DNA from: Candidatus Poribacteria bacterium
Lineage (GTDB): Bacteria > Poribacteria > WGA-4E > WGA-3G
DNA: 64,000 nucleotides
NCBI GenBank assembly: GCA_028820635.1
Contig: JAPPIG010000084.1
Location: forward strand, 186,001-250,000
Direction of reading: 5' to 3'
This document shows positions 43,072-52,218 of this stretch, in pieces. A program made the position numbers and the translations under genes. The notes below the pieces were generated by a model, which was not told the origin of the DNA, did no database searches, and saw only the letters and a list, made by a program, of their open reading frames with translations. Position 1 is the first letter of the stretch. Each line of letters opens with the position of its first letter.

Positions 43072-43986
43072 GTGAAACAAGTAAAAGTATCGTTTCTTCT
43101 CCTATGTGTGTTCATTTTTGTTCAGACAAGTATTGCGGATAATGGCGTTCATACAGATAATATTGTCATTATCCTTGATGCTTCTGGTTCAATGCAGGAC
43201 AAGTTTCGGGCAGACGAGACGAGATCGAAGATGGATGCAGCGAAAGAGGCACTCAAAGAGGTGTTAGCGAAAGTACCCGATGGCACAAATATCGGGTTAC
43301 TTGTATTTAGTGGCAGGAATATTCGGGACGAATGGGTATATCCGTTGGGACCAAAAGATACAGCCAGAATCATAGCGGCGATTGATTTGCCGCAGCCTGA
43401 GGGCGGCACCCCACTCGGAAGATATATGCGTATCGGGGCGAACCGCCTCCTTGAACAGCGGGAAAAACAGTATAACTACGGCAACTATCGGTTGTTGATC
43501 GTAACAGACGGTGAGGCACAAGATCAAGCGAAAATAGAACAGTATACACCTGAGATCCTGAATCGGCAGATCCGCGTTGATGTTATCGGTGTTGATATGA
43601 AAACCGACCATAAGTTGGCGACAGATGCGGATAGTTATCGCAGAGCGGATAACCCAGGGGAACTTGTGGCAGCAGTCTCGCAAATCCTTGCCGAAACTGG
43701 TGGGACCGGGACTGATATTGATGGCGAAGACGCATTTGAATACATTGCCCCGCTCTCATCAGAGGTTGCTTTAGACCTTATTCAACGGATAACAACGCCA
43801 CCGAGTAATACGGCAATAGAGACGACAACAGTAAAGCATATGCCATCGCAACCGAAAACACCTACACCACAACAACCGATACAACAGCCAGTCCAAAAAC
43901 GCAGTGGTGGCAATAGCGGATGGCTTATTATCGGCCTTGTTATCGTAATTGTAGGTTTTATTGTTTTTAGACGAATGGGAAGATAG
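43072..43986 (+). CDS. VWA-domain membrane protein
   Basis: 304 aa, GTG start with AGGAG upstream. Signal peptide (VSFLLLCVFIFVQTSIA), von Willebrand A domain about 30-225 with MIDAS DASGS (36-40), the Thr in GGTPLGRY and VTDGEAQDQ. Then a Pro/Gln linker and one C-terminal membrane segment (WLIIGLVIVIVGFIVF) followed by RRMGR. Topology: VWA in the periplasm, tail in the cytoplasm. VWA domains bind partner proteins through a metal ion; the fused SBP-OmpA neighbours are candidate partners. Confidence 0.88.
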   Translation: MKQVKVSFLLLCVFIFVQTSIADNGVHTDNIVIILDASGSMQDKFRADETRSKMDAAKEALKEVLAKVPDGTNIGLLVFSGRNIRDEWVYPLGPKDTARIIAAIDLPQPEGGTPLGRYMRIGANRLLEQREKQYNYGNYRLLIVTDGEAQDQAKIEQYTPEILNRQIRVDVIGVDMKTDHKLATDADSYRRADNPGELVAAVSQILAETGGTGTDIDGEDAFEYIAPLSSEVALDLIQRITTPPSNTAIETTTVKHMPSQPKTPTPQQPIQQPVQKRSGGNSGWLIIGLVIVIVGFIVFRRMGR

Positions 43987-43990
43987 CAGT

Positions 43991-45598
43991 ATGGAAGCCA
44001 AAACAAGAAGCAGAATGGTCATGGTGGCAAGTTGGCTGATTATCATTGGTATAATCGGGTTAGCCTATAAGTTCCTTGTTGAACCCCGCCTTAGCGGTAG
44101 ACGTAGTAAACTCGTTGAAAAAACCAGCGCGCAGCGGTATGACCACGAAATTAAAGTGGCGCATGACTCTTTTCCTGGATACGCGATACTTCGGTCAGAC
44201 GCAGTAAAAAATCTACTTGATCGGCAATCAATTAAGCTTACCTTTATTGATGATAAAGCTGATTACAGGAGGCGAGCGCGCGATCTGAAAAGTGGCAAGG
44301 TGCAGATGGCAGTCTTTACCGTTGATGCTTATCTTAAAGCGGGTAGTGTCATTGGTGATTTTCCCGGCTCAATTGTTCTTGTCATAGATGAATCCAAAGG
44401 GGCAGATGCGATTGTGGCACATAAGCGCGGTGTTGCAACCATCCCAAATTTGAGCAATCCGAAGGCGCGTATCGTGCTTACACCGGATTCACCGAGCGAA
44501 ACGCTCGCCCGCATTATGATTAACACAATGAGTCTGCCGAGTCTTCCTACTGATTGGGCATCTGATGCAAATGGTGCTGAAGATGTCTATAAAAAACTAA
44601 AATCTGCTGATCCTGACGAACCCTCTGCTTACGTTTTGTGGGAACCCTACGTAACGAAAGCACTTGCGATTGAGGGTGTGCATCTGCTGTTAGACAGTTC
44701 AAAACTGAAAGGTTATATCGTTGATGTGTTAGTAGTCCAACGTGAATTTTTAGATACACAACGTGAACTTGTTACACATGTTGTGCAGGCGTATCTCCGT
44801 GCGAACTACGACTACACTAACCAACCTGATGGATTGCTGTCTTTGATCGAAGCAGATGCTAAACAGTACGGTGATGCGCTCAGTCGCAATGAAGCAAGTC
44901 AGTTGGTTAAAGGTATTGAATGGCGGAACACCGTTGAAAATTACGCCCATTTCGGTGTGATTTCTGGTGAGCAAGCAAAAGATACTGAAAAACTTGAGGC
45001 GATGATTGGTAAAATTATGCAGGTACTCGTTAAAACGAATTCACTCCCTTCAGACCCGTTGTCGGGGAAATATGGAAACCTATTTTTTGAAGGCATTTTG
45101 CGTTCACTTCACCATGATAAATTTCATCCCGGTGTGTTGGACGCAGGTGGCACAACTGGATTAGACGATATTTTCGTAGATACAGCCGCTGTGGTAGAGG
45201 AAAAAGTTCGGGAAGATGCCGCGTTGAATCCGCTATCTGATACAAATTGGAATACGCTTGCGCCTGTTGCAGCAATGAAGATTGAACCGATCCAATTCGG
45301 TAGGGGAAACGCGCGAATTCTTCCCGGTAGCCAACGCGCACTTGCTGACATTGCATCAAAACTGAAATCGTTTCCACAGTATTATCTCAGAGTTGTTGGA
45401 CACACGCGGAAGGAAGGGGATCCAGCGGCGAATAAGATTCTCGCTACACAACGTGCTGAGGCAGCCGCTAAAGCACTCAGACAACTCGGCATCAAGAGCC
45501 ACCGAATCCGTGCTATCGCGAGCACTCGAACCTCTACGAAGATGCAAGGTGGTGCAGCACAAAGCGTTACGTTTGAACTTTTAGGAAAACCTTATTAG
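43991..45598 (+). CDS. Membrane-anchored substrate-binding protein - OmpA fusion (second)
   Basis: 535 aa from ATG 43991 (GGAAG upstream, four bases after the VWA gene). N-terminal transmembrane segment (MVASWLIIIGIIGLAYKFLV), then an NMT1/SsuA-like binding domain (about 50-330: KVAHDSFPGYAILRSD, GKVQMAVFTVDAYL, VTHVVQAYLRANYDY), then an OmpA-like domain (about 420-535: IEPIQFGRGNARILPGSQ, YYLRVVGHTRKEGD, NKILATQRAEAAAKAL). The binding region scores as a degenerate relative of the first gene's. Anchored in the inner membrane and with OmpA near the wall, it could span the periplasm. Confidence 0.83.
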   Translation: MEAKTRSRMVMVASWLIIIGIIGLAYKFLVEPRLSGRRSKLVEKTSAQRYDHEIKVAHDSFPGYAILRSDAVKNLLDRQSIKLTFIDDKADYRRRARDLKSGKVQMAVFTVDAYLKAGSVIGDFPGSIVLVIDESKGADAIVAHKRGVATIPNLSNPKARIVLTPDSPSETLARIMINTMSLPSLPTDWASDANGAEDVYKKLKSADPDEPSAYVLWEPYVTKALAIEGVHLLLDSSKLKGYIVDVLVVQREFLDTQRELVTHVVQAYLRANYDYTNQPDGLLSLIEADAKQYGDALSRNEASQLVKGIEWRNTVENYAHFGVISGEQAKDTEKLEAMIGKIMQVLVKTNSLPSDPLSGKYGNLFFEGILRSLHHDKFHPGVLDAGGTTGLDDIFVDTAAVVEEKVREDAALNPLSDTNWNTLAPVAAMKIEPIQFGRGNARILPGSQRALADIASKLKSFPQYYLRVVGHTRKEGDPAANKILATQRAEAAAKALRQLGIKSHRIRAIASTRTSTKMQGGAAQSVTFELLGKPY

Positions 45599-45676
45599 GA
45601 TTAATTTTGGTTTGTAGTGAGAAAATTTTGATAACAAGTGAACTAAATACCGAAGCCGTTTTAGGAGGACAGAAAC

Positions 45677-46558
45677 ATGTCAATCAACAGAAAACAAGAA
45701 ACTAAAACAAATCAACGTTTTTCACGTCGTGCCTTTATCAAGAGTTCTGTAGGACTGGCGACTGCCACGGTCGCAAGTGGAGGATTGCTTCGGTCCGCGA
45801 ATGCACAGTCTCAATTTGGAGAATATATCCCCTACGATTCTACACGCGATTATCACTACAGTTCACGCTACGGCAGGTCGGAAATCATTGAACACCATCA
45901 TCCGGGAACCGAACCGACAGGTGAAAAATTCACATTTGTTCGCCTCAAATATCCCGGTGGCGATTGGTGGACTAATCTTGTTAACGTTTATCGCTGGCAA
46001 TCAGACCTAAAGTTTACACAAGTACTCGCCGCAAATACCGCAATTGATGTTGACCTGCGTAAGCATCCGCAGTACGTAGATATTGACGATTCTTGGCTTT
46101 TTGCTTATCCGTTTCTCTATATGACAGGACACGGCAGAACTTACGGTGGGATGAAGATTTCTGATGACCAAGTGCGGAAGTTGCGAGAATACTTTGAACG
46201 CGGTGGTTTCCTTCATGTTGAGGATTGTGACATTCGCTATAATCGGTTCCGCCCGCAAATTATAAATTTGATGAAACGGATTTACCCTGAAAAGAATTTT
46301 GAACGGCTGGATATGAGTCATCCGATTTATGATACGCTCTACCCTCATGACGACTACCTTGGCGGTGATAAACTTGTTCCGGGTTTTGATTTTGATGAGG
46401 CTATCATGGATGATGATGGCAAGGTGATGGTCTATTTCTGTCCCAGCGATCTCAATTGTGCATGGGAAGGAAGAGTGTGTAGTCCCGGGGGTGAGGAACA
46501 ACGGATTTGGGCATTTGAGCAGGGTATGAATGTTGTGGCGTATGCCCTTACGCGATAA
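45677..46558 (+). CDS. Tat-exported DUF4159 protein
   Basis: 293 aa. Twin-arginine signal SRRAFIKSSVG (Arg17, Arg18) and cleavage after ANAQ. The mature part is a DUF4159 domain: FTFVRLKYPGGDWW, LKFTQVLAANTAIDVDL, YPFLYMTGHGR, LREYFERGGFLHVEDCD, ending WEGRVCSPGGE. This family adopts a class I glutamine-amidotransferase/ThuA-like fold with no known reaction. DUF4159 usually travels with VWA and MoxR-type genes, which fits here. AGGAGGACAGAAAC precedes ATG; a strong terminator follows. Confidence 0.88.
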   Translation: MSINRKQETKTNQRFSRRAFIKSSVGLATATVASGGLLRSANAQSQFGEYIPYDSTRDYHYSSRYGRSEIIEHHHPGTEPTGEKFTFVRLKYPGGDWWTNLVNVYRWQSDLKFTQVLAANTAIDVDLRKHPQYVDIDDSWLFAYPFLYMTGHGRTYGGMKISDDQVRKLREYFERGGFLHVEDCDIRYNRFRPQIINLMKRIYPEKNFERLDMSHPIYDTLYPHDDYLGGDKLVPGFDFDEAIMDDDGKVMVYFCPSDLNCAWEGRVCSPGGEEQRIWAFEQGMNVVAYALTR

Positions 46559-46597
46559 TTAGGGCGGGATTTTACAATTCACAATACACTGCCATCC

Positions 46598-46629
46598 GGC
46601 GCGCTTGTAAAGCGCGCCTGCTTTTTTTA
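46598..46629 (+). terminator. Rho-independent terminator of the SBP-OmpA operon
   Basis: GGCGCGCTT / AAGCGCGCC, nine-bp stem with GTA loop (46598-46618) followed by TGCTTTTTTT. Confidence 0.92.
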
Positions 46630-46634
46630 TTAGA

Positions 46635-46663
46635 CAGTCGCGACCGGGAGGTCGCTCCTACAA
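46635..46663 (-). repeat. REP-like GTAGGAGCGACC unit
   Basis: Plus strand GTCGCGACCGGGAGGTCGCTCCTACA, inverted orientation of the unit at 3155, between convergent genes. Confidence 0.7.
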
Positions 46664-46667
46664 ATAT

Positions 46668-47897
46668 CTATGGCAGTTGTGCAAACAGCATTTCTCTGAA
46701 ACGTTCATAAGCAAGGTTTGCCCCTGCAATGTTGCCCGATGCAGGACCAATCTGAAGCTGCGCAACCGTGCCTGAACCGAATAGATTTTTGATCGGGTGG
46801 AATTGCAAATTGGGGTCAAGTTTTGGAAGACCACACACAAGCGGAATCGGGTACTGTCTAATTAACTCCCTTAAAAACCAGTAGCGGCGAAGATTAAATT
46901 TATACCCTGTTGCGAGAATAATACGAGATACATTTGTAATCGGACCACGTGTCGTTTCAACTTGTAAACCTTGTGCCGAGGTGATATTGCAGATATGCGT
47001 CTCAGGATAGATGTTGATGTTTGTACTATTCACCAATGTTTCCATCACGTCTGGTGTGATGCTGCCTTCGCCTCTGTTCTCTTGAATTATTTGGTATCGC
47101 TTCTGAAAATTGGTCTCGCTTGCAAATTCAGAGAGTGCTTTGGGACCTAACCATATCGGTGGGAAATCAAACTGTTCTGTTTTTAGCTGTTTCCGGGCAA
47201 TTAGTGCCACGTAATGTCCTTGTCCACTGAGGTTTTTTGCGAGCGTTCCTGCTGTTAATCCTCCTCCAACTACCACAATTTTACCACTATCTTCTTGTTC
47301 CTGTTTACAATTCACCGAAAATTGCGATGCGTGTACAATCCTGTCTGGATATTGGCGTTGCCACTCGACAAATTCTGGTGGTACATAAGCGCAATCCCTA
47401 GCTCCGATTGCAAGGATAACACAACTACTACGAAACCCTTCATTGTTTGTCGAAATTAGACGAAAAGGGTATTTTCCCGCTCTCTTGTCCCACCGTAATT
47501 TTGCCACATCAAACTGGTAATAGACTTCATGACCCGTAGGAGGGATTTGTAATCCCGAAACGGCAAGTGCCTCGTTGCAAAAATCCCAAAAAAGATCGGT
47601 AGAAGGTTGCGAATATGGTGGTGCGAACTCATTTGTTCGGTTGTGACGTTCTGCGTATTCAACGATACCTAATGGATCGGAGGTGATATGATGTACTGCT
47701 GGAGATCGGAGAAATGTCATACCTTGGCGTTCAGTTTTACATCGCCATTCGGTGAGTGGTTGTGGATGTCGATCTACGATTGCGATGTGTTGTGCTGCTG
47801 TTGGCATGTCGCGTAGGAGTCGGAGGGCTATAGAGATGCCGTGAATGCCGCCGCCGATGATGGTAATCGGGATGTTTCTATGCGCAAGGGTTTTCAT
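46668..47897 (-). CDS. FAD-dependent oxidoreductase
   Basis: 409 aa. FAD Rossmann GGGIHGISIALRLL near the N terminus, GMTFLRSPAVHH, a second dinucleotide motif IVVVGGGLTAGTLAKNL (NADPH) in the middle, and a closing FGSGTVAQLQIGPASGNIAGA. Pattern fits the FAD/NAD(P)-binding family related to lysine/ornithine N-monooxygenases (SidA/IucD-like). The substrate is not predictable; the HHxTSDPLG segment is typical of this subgroup. ATG 47897 lacks a ribosome-binding site and lies 17 bases after the previous stop; an in-frame ATG 48 bases upstream is the alternative. Confidence 0.8.
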   Translation of the reverse strand: MKTLAHRNIPITIIGGGIHGISIALRLLRDMPTAAQHIAIVDRHPQPLTEWRCKTERQGMTFLRSPAVHHITSDPLGIVEYAERHNRTNEFAPPYSQPSTDLFWDFCNEALAVSGLQIPPTGHEVYYQFDVAKLRWDKRAGKYPFRLISTNNEGFRSSCVILAIGARDCAYVPPEFVEWQRQYPDRIVHASQFSVNCKQEQEDSGKIVVVGGGLTAGTLAKNLSGQGHYVALIARKQLKTEQFDFPPIWLGPKALSEFASETNFQKRYQIIQENRGEGSITPDVMETLVNSTNINIYPETHICNITSAQGLQVETTRGPITNVSRIILATGYKFNLRRYWFLRELIRQYPIPLVCGLPKLDPNLQFHPIKNLFGSGTVAQLQIGPASGNIAGANLAYERFREMLFAQLP

Positions 47898-47913
47898 ATT
47901 TGCATTACAAAAC

Positions 47914-48894
47914 TTAATCTGTATGAGGTCCGGGAAGGTGAACACTTTTTAGCATATAGGTTTGTGTATTTAATGCGTCGGTAGCACGGTACTGACTGTA
48001 TCTATACTGAACAACGCCTACTGAAGGTGCTACCCAGTAAGCTGCGGGAGGGCTAATCACGCGAATTGACGGATCATCGGTGACACCGTAAACGACCTCC
48101 TCGTAGACAAGATATGTGCTATAAGTGCCGGCGGGAACGGTAATTTGTACATCCTTATCTGCGACAAAGCGGGTAGCAGTAACTGGTATGCCGATGTCTT
48201 TTTCAAAAACAACCCATTCCTTTCCAACTTCCAGCGGAAAATCCCACAGACGACGTGGTGGGAAATGTTTTTGGTGAGATACGGGATTTTGGAGTGGAAG
48301 AAATACATCAAATGCGGATTCTACTAATGCTTGTGGTGTTTTAGTGAAGTAAGTTGCCAAAATTGGGAACGGGAATCCATCAAAAAAGTCGGTGTCTAAT
48401 CGAAAGTAGTATGCGTTTGCTGTCAAATGATCAACTGCCATAAGATTAAATTCATCGGGTTCAACAGGACTGATTTCGCTAATGGTCATCTGGCGATGTG
48501 TTGTTCCACTGATGTCACGCGTCCCTCTAATACGAAGCGTGAATTCCTGATCAGTATCAACGTTGATGTATGTCCATGCTGAACCTGTGTCTGTTGGAAA
48601 ATCAATAGCGTTGAACACTCCTACTGTATCAGGAGGTGGTAGTTTGGTTTCACCATGCGGATCAATCAGTCCTTCTTCTCCACAACTACAGAAGAATAAA
48701 AAAAGTATAATAGGGAAAGCAGTTAGCCATCGGAAGCCATCGGCTTTCAGCAGTTGGCTATTAGAAAAAGAGACTTTCTGTTCATAGGGATCTGCTTTCT
48801 GGTTATTGACAACTGTAGATTGTCGGTTAATTTTGCAGATGGTCACTTCTACTAACTGCTGACCACTGATTGCTGATTGCTTATAATTCTTCAT
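47914..48894 (-). CDS. Putative lipoprotein with displaced signal segment
   Basis: 326 aa. The start ATG overlaps the stop of the upstream metalloprotease gene (TAATG), suggesting coupling. Residues about 1-47 are odd: they derive from a repeat-like stretch (48725-48885), after which a hydrophobic segment (WLTAFPIILFLFFCSC, Cys as possible lipobox) appears at about 55-70. The mature part (GEEGLIDPHGETKLPPPD ... TDTGSAWTYINVD ... VPAGTYSTYLVYEEV) resembles secreted beta-rich proteins found next to large metalloproteases; no family identified. The real start could be a rare codon closer to the signal, but no in-frame ATG/GTG/TTG with a ribosome-binding site is visible there. Confidence 0.65.
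   Translation of the reverse strand: MKNYKQSAISGQQLVEVTICKINRQSTVVNNQKADPYEQKVSFSNSQLLKADGFRWLTAFPIILFLFFCSCGEEGLIDPHGETKLPPPDTVGVFNAIDFPTDTGSAWTYINVDTDQEFTLRIRGTRDISGTTHRQMTISEISPVEPDEFNLMAVDHLTANAYYFRLDTDFFDGFPFPILATYFTKTPQALVESAFDVFLPLQNPVSHQKHFPPRRLWDFPLEVGKEWVVFEKDIGIPVTATRFVADKDVQITVPAGTYSTYLVYEEVVYGVTDDPSIRVISPPAAYWVAPSVGVVQYRYSQYRATDALNTQTYMLKSVHLPGPHTD
48725..48885. repeat. Iterated CAATCAGCAATCAGTGGTCAG / CAGTTGGCTATTAG sequence
   Basis: Low-complexity DNA with GCAATCAGCAATCAGTGGTC (minus strand, near the gene start) and AATAGCCAACTGCTGAAAGC / GATGGCTTCCGATGGCTAAC at the other side. This kind of iterated CAGTxxxCAG unit is seen as a spreading repeat in other genomes. Here it is translated as the N terminus of the lipoprotein. 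Confidence 0.4.
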
Positions 48895-51515
48895 TATTTC
48901 ACCACAGAGAATTTCCCAGTACTTTGAAATCCGTTCCCATCGGTAGCCCTGAAAAAGTATAGACCGGCGCAAACTTTTTCACCACGTTGGTTTGTGCAAT
49001 CCCAATTGGATGCGTTATCAATTACCTTAATTCGATTCCCCAATATATCGTAAATCTCAACTTTTAATCCTCTCGGATAAAAGGTTAGATGTTGGCTTCC
49101 TTGTGCTGCTCGAAGTGGATTGGGTGAAACTGATACGTTTCGGTTTGTGTTTTTCGCAACATAGTTGAAGATGCGCCCTTGCCAAATTTGATTTCCTGTT
49201 ATACCGGACGGTGTTTTTCCAGTAATCTTGTAAAGATAGATGCCTGTCGGTGGAAATCCGTTTGTGCGTAAAGTGCCACGCCAATTTGTCTCGGATTCTT
49301 GTGTCAAAATGATGGTATAATTGTCTCTGTTAGGACTTTCTACCGTTAGTTGTGGTGCATTTTGCAGCGGGCGTGTGCTTTGAACTTCTACATGCCATGT
49401 CCCTGTGCCGTGTGGTTGCGTACTGATAAAGAACGCAGGTGCTCCGTTTGCTGTATCTGCGTTCGGTGTGATACTATCTGGCGTAATACTTGGTGTACCC
49501 ATAATACCCATCGCGTCAACGGGGACAACTGCATAATAATAATGAACTTTTTTGTAATAATAAACGTGATCTGGATCAGTAAAATCTAAATCAACATCTT
49601 GGTAGATGGTAGTATCTTCAAATTGGGTTTGCGATAACCCCACGCGTCCAACGATTGCGATATCGTCTTCAGCGATACCATCTCCATTTCTATCTACAGC
49701 GGCTCGGACTTCATCTGCAGTTTGGAAGGGTTCAGGTATATCTGTTTCACTTTCCAGCACAAAGCGTTTTCTCACGATTGCGACTTCCTGAATTCCGGTC
49801 AGGTCGTCAAGCGTCCATTTGATTATGGGACCTCTATCTCCTTGTGAGACTTGAGCGTTTGATAACTGTCCCTTCGGTGGCACACCAGCCATGTAACTGA
49901 CAGAACCGCCAAAAGTACCACCGGGAATTATAACCTGTTCAACATCAGGATGCATATTGATAAGAATAAGCACAATTTCCTGTATGTCTCCACCGAAATC
50001 TGTAAATGTCATCTGTGCTTCTTGGGAACGTTGATAGGTGAACGCTTCTCTGACTTCGGTACTGCCATTCCGTTTTTTTATCACGAATTTGGCTGCCCAT
50101 CCGCGTAAACCGAGATTACTGTGCCGACTTAGTTCTCTCTCAATCCTAAGCCGATCAGTGTTTGTCAGGCGACTCATATCTATCGGTGCAAGGTCAGCAC
50201 CATCTATTTTGACAGCGAATTCTGGCATAATACCCGTTGGTCGGAAGACAATATACCGACACGAAAAGTGCTCTGGCATTGCTTCTGAATTAAAATCAGC
50301 ACGAATCGGATATTGGGTATGAACATCATTAGGATGAATGGCAACAGGTGGAAATCGGTGAGCGTTCCTATAACCCGGAAGTTCGGGATTTGTATAGGCG
50401 CGGGTATTTGTGAAATAGTTCCATACCGTAAAGGTTTTGAACGCCTCTGCAAGCGTTGTGCCGTTATCAACAAAGACATCGTAGAAGTTGCCCATTTCGC
50501 GGTAACTTCCATCGGTAGTGTTTGCGAAAAATTGCCTGATGACGTCATAACCGAACCTTTCTGCCATATACAGTGACCATATTACCGAACCGTATTCGTG
50601 ATCTCCGATTCGGCTTTCAAGTGAAATATCTGGAATAAGAAACCAACGTCGGAGTTGATGAATGTAGTAGTTGTAGGAATTGGTTTCGTTGGGTTCGTCA
50701 GGGTCGGGGAGCGTATCTCCATCATCAATTACACCACCGTCGTAAGTCATCACTTCTATCCACGTAGCGGATGCTTCCATGAACCACGTCGGCATATAGG
50801 CATTATAGCCGAATTGGATTCCGTGTAGAAATTCATGTGCGCAGGTTGTTTCAAGGTAGCGAATCCCTTCTGCTTTACCAACATAATCGTAAATACGGGA
50901 ATTGATCATGAAATAGGGAGCAACCGTCAACGCAGTGGATAACACACGCCCTTCAAACCAGTCTGCTGTTGTGATGCCAAGCGCGGGAAACGTAAAGAGA
51001 TATACATCCATTGTATGGTTGCCACCGTTTTGTGCCGCCCAAAAATCGATGTAAGGCTTTTTGAATCCCATCAGGTCAATTTGAACGCGGTATGAGCGTT
51101 CCATCGCATCAGCACAGAGATCGATATAATCGGGCACACCGTTACGTGGGTGAAAATCCTCAAGTGGAGGTGCATGCGGTCCAACACGCGTGTAGTGAAG
51201 CCTGAAGTGTGGCGTGTTGAAATGTTCTGATAATTCAATATCCCCGAAAAAACTACCGGGCAGTCCAGGACGCAGGAAAATTGACTTAAGCTCTTGTCGA
51301 AATTTTGATGGCAAATTTTGCCAATTCTTTGCGATGGTGACAAAACTATCGGTTGCACATTCTGTTATTTCACTTGAGGTATACCTCGCTTTGAGATTGG
51401 TAAATTTGCGAGCAGTTTGGATTGCACTTTGGAGTTCTGCATCTGGTGGAAGGGCATTTGCGACAGATAGAAATGACACAAGGAATAAGAAAATGGGAAT
51501 ATAGAATGATTTCAT
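48894..51515 (-). CDS. Large secreted metalloprotease (MXAN_6640-like) with sorting domain
   Basis: 873 aa. Signal peptide (FLFLVSFLSVANA). The first ~400 residues contain FRLHYTRVGPHAPPLEDFHP, GVPDYIDLCADAMER, and the zinc motif HEFLH (residues 227-231) followed by WFMEASATWIEV, whose Glu is the likely third ligand, a pattern of MXAN_6640-type putative metalloproteases. The middle is FnIII/Ig-like; the C-terminal ~90 residues are a FlgD-like/type IX-like sorting domain (VSPNPLRAAQGSQ, IYDILGNRIKVID, AGLYFFRATDGNGFQSTGKF). The second such protein in the window, after 17043. Acts at the cell surface; substrates unknown. Confidence 0.85.
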   Translation of the reverse strand: MKSFYIPIFLFLVSFLSVANALPPDAELQSAIQTARKFTNLKARYTSSEITECATDSFVTIAKNWQNLPSKFRQELKSIFLRPGLPGSFFGDIELSEHFNTPHFRLHYTRVGPHAPPLEDFHPRNGVPDYIDLCADAMERSYRVQIDLMGFKKPYIDFWAAQNGGNHTMDVYLFTFPALGITTADWFEGRVLSTALTVAPYFMINSRIYDYVGKAEGIRYLETTCAHEFLHGIQFGYNAYMPTWFMEASATWIEVMTYDGGVIDDGDTLPDPDEPNETNSYNYYIHQLRRWFLIPDISLESRIGDHEYGSVIWSLYMAERFGYDVIRQFFANTTDGSYREMGNFYDVFVDNGTTLAEAFKTFTVWNYFTNTRAYTNPELPGYRNAHRFPPVAIHPNDVHTQYPIRADFNSEAMPEHFSCRYIVFRPTGIMPEFAVKIDGADLAPIDMSRLTNTDRLRIERELSRHSNLGLRGWAAKFVIKKRNGSTEVREAFTYQRSQEAQMTFTDFGGDIQEIVLILINMHPDVEQVIIPGGTFGGSVSYMAGVPPKGQLSNAQVSQGDRGPIIKWTLDDLTGIQEVAIVRKRFVLESETDIPEPFQTADEVRAAVDRNGDGIAEDDIAIVGRVGLSQTQFEDTTIYQDVDLDFTDPDHVYYYKKVHYYYAVVPVDAMGIMGTPSITPDSITPNADTANGAPAFFISTQPHGTGTWHVEVQSTRPLQNAPQLTVESPNRDNYTIILTQESETNWRGTLRTNGFPPTGIYLYKITGKTPSGITGNQIWQGRIFNYVAKNTNRNVSVSPNPLRAAQGSQHLTFYPRGLKVEIYDILGNRIKVIDNASNWDCTNQRGEKVCAGLYFFRATDGNGFQSTGKFSVVK

Positions 51516-51640
51516 TTTGTGTTAGTATAATGTGTATTTATTAGTTAGTTGTTTGTCTGGCTTGCAGAATTCACAATTTATTATACACGCTGGGCGGTAG
51601 GAAATTCAAGGAGAAACAGAGACATTTCAAGGTGGGCATC

Positions 51641-52180
51641 CTAAGCGAAATGAGTAGGTTTTCCATCAAGACTGACGCTATTCTTTTCTTCCCAATAAGT
51701 CTTTAAACCTTCTTTACCTTTTTTCGCTGCCCATGTATTTAACTGTTCCCTTTCACCGACGTAGTCGTAAAGTGGCACAGCCATTCCGCAGGAAGCTTGA
51801 ACGAGATCAATTTTAAGGTCAAAGATTTGTCTTGCACCGGGAATTGGTGAGAATAGTGGAAAGAGAAGTTGCCATTCTGGGTCGTCGTTATGGATAGCCT
51901 TGGCAGCGCCGTAAAGTCGAAGGATCAACGGATTATCCTCAAATGCAGTAAACATAAGCGTCATCCGAGGGTTTTCCTGAACGTGCGCAGCAGCTTCATT
52001 TCCGCTGCCTGTCACGTTTAACCAGATAACGCGGTTCGCATTAACGACACGCAAGGAATCCATGCCTTTTGGGGAAAGATTGATTCTACTGTCGGCGGTT
52101 GCTGTTGCAACAAAAAATATTTTTTGATTTCCAATAAATTGCTGAAATTTAGGTGTAATTTGTTTATATAGTTTTGACAT
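51641..52180 (-). CDS. Pyridoxamine 5'-phosphate oxidase-family protein
   Basis: 179 aa from ATG 52180. FMN-binding split-barrel: FFVATATADSRINLSPKG, RVIWLNVTGSGNEAAAHV, RMTLMFTAFEDNPLILRLYGAA. The terminal GKPTHFA is common in the subgroup. Such proteins reduce or bind flavin-linked small molecules rather than necessarily making pyridoxal phosphate. An upstream in-frame ATG (52246) would overlap the preceding gene by 28 bases and is less likely. Confidence 0.85.
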   Translation of the reverse strand: MSKLYKQITPKFQQFIGNQKIFFVATATADSRINLSPKGMDSLRVVNANRVIWLNVTGSGNEAAAHVQENPRMTLMFTAFEDNPLILRLYGAAKAIHNDDPEWQLLFPLFSPIPGARQIFDLKIDLVQASCGMAVPLYDYVGEREQLNTWAAKKGKEGLKTYWEEKNSVSLDGKPTHFA

Positions 52181-52218
52181 TGCCCTGTTTATTTGATTGA
52201 AATGAGCGTGTATACGTC

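Noticed and set aside
46668-47945. Upstream start at 47945 for the FAD protein
   Set aside because: It would overlap the preceding gene by 32 bases and adds residues that do not resemble the family's N terminus; ATG 47897 is adopted, though without a ribosome-binding site.
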